In this document: positions 62,897 through 64,000 of the stretch, piece after piece
Layout: each line of letters starts with the position of its first letter
Position numbering within the stretch: position 1 is the stretch's first letter
Assembly (NCBI GenBank): GCA_964475955.1
Contig: CAYYZY010000004.1
Location: 1 to 64,000 of the forward strand
Direction: 5' to 3'
Length of the DNA: 64,000 bases
Origin: DATKZH01 sp964475955
GTDB taxonomy: Bacteria > Planctomycetota > Planctomycetia > Pirellulales > Thermoguttaceae
Translations under genes and position numbers: made by a program
The notes under the pieces: model-generated
Database searches by the model: none
Told to the model about the DNA's origin: nothing
What the model saw: the letters and a program-made list of their open reading frames with translations, nothing else

Positions 62897-64000
62897 TCAC
62901 TTCTTGACCGGGCGCAACGGGCTTTCCGAAATGACGAACTTGCGCTGCCCGGCGCCCGCGGCGAAGTTCACCGTCGCCTTGCGCCCCGCGCCGCTCCCGC
63001 TCAAGGCGACGACGCGGCCCAGCCCGTGCGTCGGGTGACGGACGAGCATCCCCTGGTGGAACTGGTCGGGGGCGGCGGGTGCGGTGGGCGCGCAAGGGGC
63101 CCCGCCGGCCAGCTCGGCCGCCGTCGTCAGGCGGATGCCCGAGGTCTTGGGTCGCGCAGTCGATGCGGGAGCGTGCGTAGCGGCCGGCTCGGCGACCGGC
63201 GCCTGGTAGAACGGCTCGGCGTGCGCCGCGGCCGCCGTCACGTCGCGGACCTCCATCTCCCCGCGCGGCAGCTCCATCAGAAACCGGCTGGGGACGGTCA
63301 TCTTGCGCTGGCCGCGGAAGTCGCGACACCCGGCCATGCTGATCTGGAGCTCTTCCTGCGCCCGGGTGAGGCCGACGAACATCAGGCGCCGTTCTTCTTC
63401 GAGCTGGGCGTCGCGATCGCGGCTCCGTTCGTGCGGCAGGAGCCCCTCTTCGGCCGCCACGAGGAACACCACGGGGAATTCCAGTCCCTTCGAGGCGTGC
63501 AGCGTCATCAGCGTGGCCCGGTCGTTCTCCGGCTCCCAGGCGTCGGTCTCGCCGACCAGGCTGGTCTCTTCGAGGAACGCCTCGAGGCGCCGGTGGTCGG
63601 GGCTGCGTTCGTCGAACTCGCGGGCGACCGTGAGCAGCTCCTCGATGTTGGCCAGCCGCTCCTGGTCCTCCTCGCTTTCCGACTCCTTCAGTCGCTCCTG
63701 GTAGCCGGAGCCCGCCAGCACGTGGCCCAGGATTTCCTCCACCGGGCCGTCGGCCACCGCGGCGAGTTGATCGAACAGGGCGACGAATTTCGTCAGCGCG
63801 CGGGCCGCCCGCTTGGTCAGGCGTTCGACGCGGGCGCAGTCCCGCGCCGCCTCCAGGAGCGTCAGCCCGCGCGGGGCGGCGTGGTCGGAGAGGCGCGCCA
63901 GCGACGTCTTGCCGATGCCCCGCGTCGGGGCGTTGATGACGCGCAACAGCGCCATGTCGTCGCGCGGGTTGTTGACCAGTTGCAGGTACGCCAGAACGTC
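62897..64000 (-). CDS. UvrD/PcrA-type DNA helicase, C-terminal part (5' end outside window)
   Basis: The frame is open to the right edge, with coding sequence (D-V-L-A-Y-L-Q-L-V-N-N-P-R-D-D) before the first internal ATG, so the gene begins outside the window. The visible ~367 residues have helicase motif IV-VI features: L-M-T-L-H-A-S-K-G-L-E-F-P-V-V-F-L (motif V), and E-E-R-R-L-M-F-V-G-L-T-R-A (motif VI). After an Ala/Pro linker the end is a Tudor-like fold, H-P-T-H-G-L-G-R-V-V-A-L-S-G, seen at the end of PcrA/UvrD proteins where it contacts RNA polymerase. The role is nucleotide excision repair and removal of roadblocks. The ATPase motifs I-III are outside. Confidence 0.92.
   Translation of the reverse strand, partial: DVLAYLQLVNNPRDDMALLRVINAPTRGIGKTSLARLSDHAAPRGLTLLEAARDCARVERLTKRAARALTKFVALFDQLAAVADGPVEEILGHVLAGSGYQERLKESESEEDQERLANIEELLTVAREFDERSPDHRRLEAFLEETSLVGETDAWEPENDRATLMTLHASKGLEFPVVFLVAAEEGLLPHERSRDRDAQLEEERRLMFVGLTRAQEELQISMAGCRDFRGQRKMTVPSRFLMELPRGEMEVRDVTAAAAHAEPFYQAPVAEPAATHAPASTARPKTSGIRLTTAAELAGGAPCAPTAPAAPDQFHQGMLVRHPTHGLGRVVALSGSGAGRKATVNFAAGAGQRKFVISESPLRPVKK

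Overview
This is a GC-rich chromosomal window from a planctomycete, most likely of the Pirellulales type. The signs are a Planctomycetes/Verrucomicrobia-type bacterial microcompartment (BMC) locus, many Tat-exported TIM-barrel and isomerase-like proteins, secreted PQQ-propeller and haem proteins, a MoxR/DUF58/vWA operon, and interspersed palindromic repeats that I associate with this group. The lineage is inferred from gene content, not from a marker gene. I see no rRNA, intact tRNA, CRISPR array or complete insertion sequence.

Layout. 1-5 kb: the end of an ABC permease, an ArsR-type repressor with a readable promoter/operator, an unknown protein, a tetrahaem-type cytochrome and a Tat-exported protein. 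5-12 kb: a YfhO-like membrane protein, a lipoprotein parvulin, a gene-poor stretch with possible mobile-element debris, a 2-hydroxyacid dehydrogenase and a Ser/Thr kinase. 11.8-20.3 kb: a propeller-methyltransferase-propeller fusion, a hydrazine-synthase-alpha-like dihaem propeller protein, two Tat TIM-barrel proteins and a broken zinc alcohol dehydrogenase. 20.3-21.7 kb: a cardiolipin synthase. 22.1-30.1 kb: the BMC operon, with a DeoR regulator, PduL-type phosphotransacylase, two BMC-H shell proteins, acetate kinase, three BMC-P vertex proteins, a CoA-acylating aldehyde dehydrogenase, an RpiB-like protein and a class II aldolase. 30.2-48.6 kb: a long leftward block with a vWA/GATase protein, a BatA-like protein, DUF58, a 1449-residue TPR/propeller protein, a MoxR ATPase, a coiled-coil membrane protein, two paralogous secreted proteins and an ABC-2 permease. 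48.9-64 kb: acylphosphatase, a secreted CxxxxCH protein, a Nudix hydrolase, an extended RecQ, FtsH, a small TPR protein, a Tat metallo-beta-lactamase, a Tat L-fucose-isomerase-like protein, a second acetate kinase, a YceH (DUF480) protein and the C-terminal part of a UvrD/PcrA helicase.

How the genes work together. The BMC genes describe a carbon path typical of fucose/rhamnose-degrading planctomycete organelles: aldolase cleavage of a deoxysugar phosphate to lactaldehyde, oxidation to an acyl-CoA, conversion to acyl-phosphate by PduL, and ATP formation by a kinase that differs clearly from the second acetate kinase at 60.6 kb. Four of the enzymes carry amphipathic encapsulation-peptide-like helices. 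The MoxR/DUF58/vWA block is compact, with 1-35 nt overlaps that imply translational coupling. Intergenic space is rich in heptanucleotide tandem repeats and in at least four families of inverted repeats.
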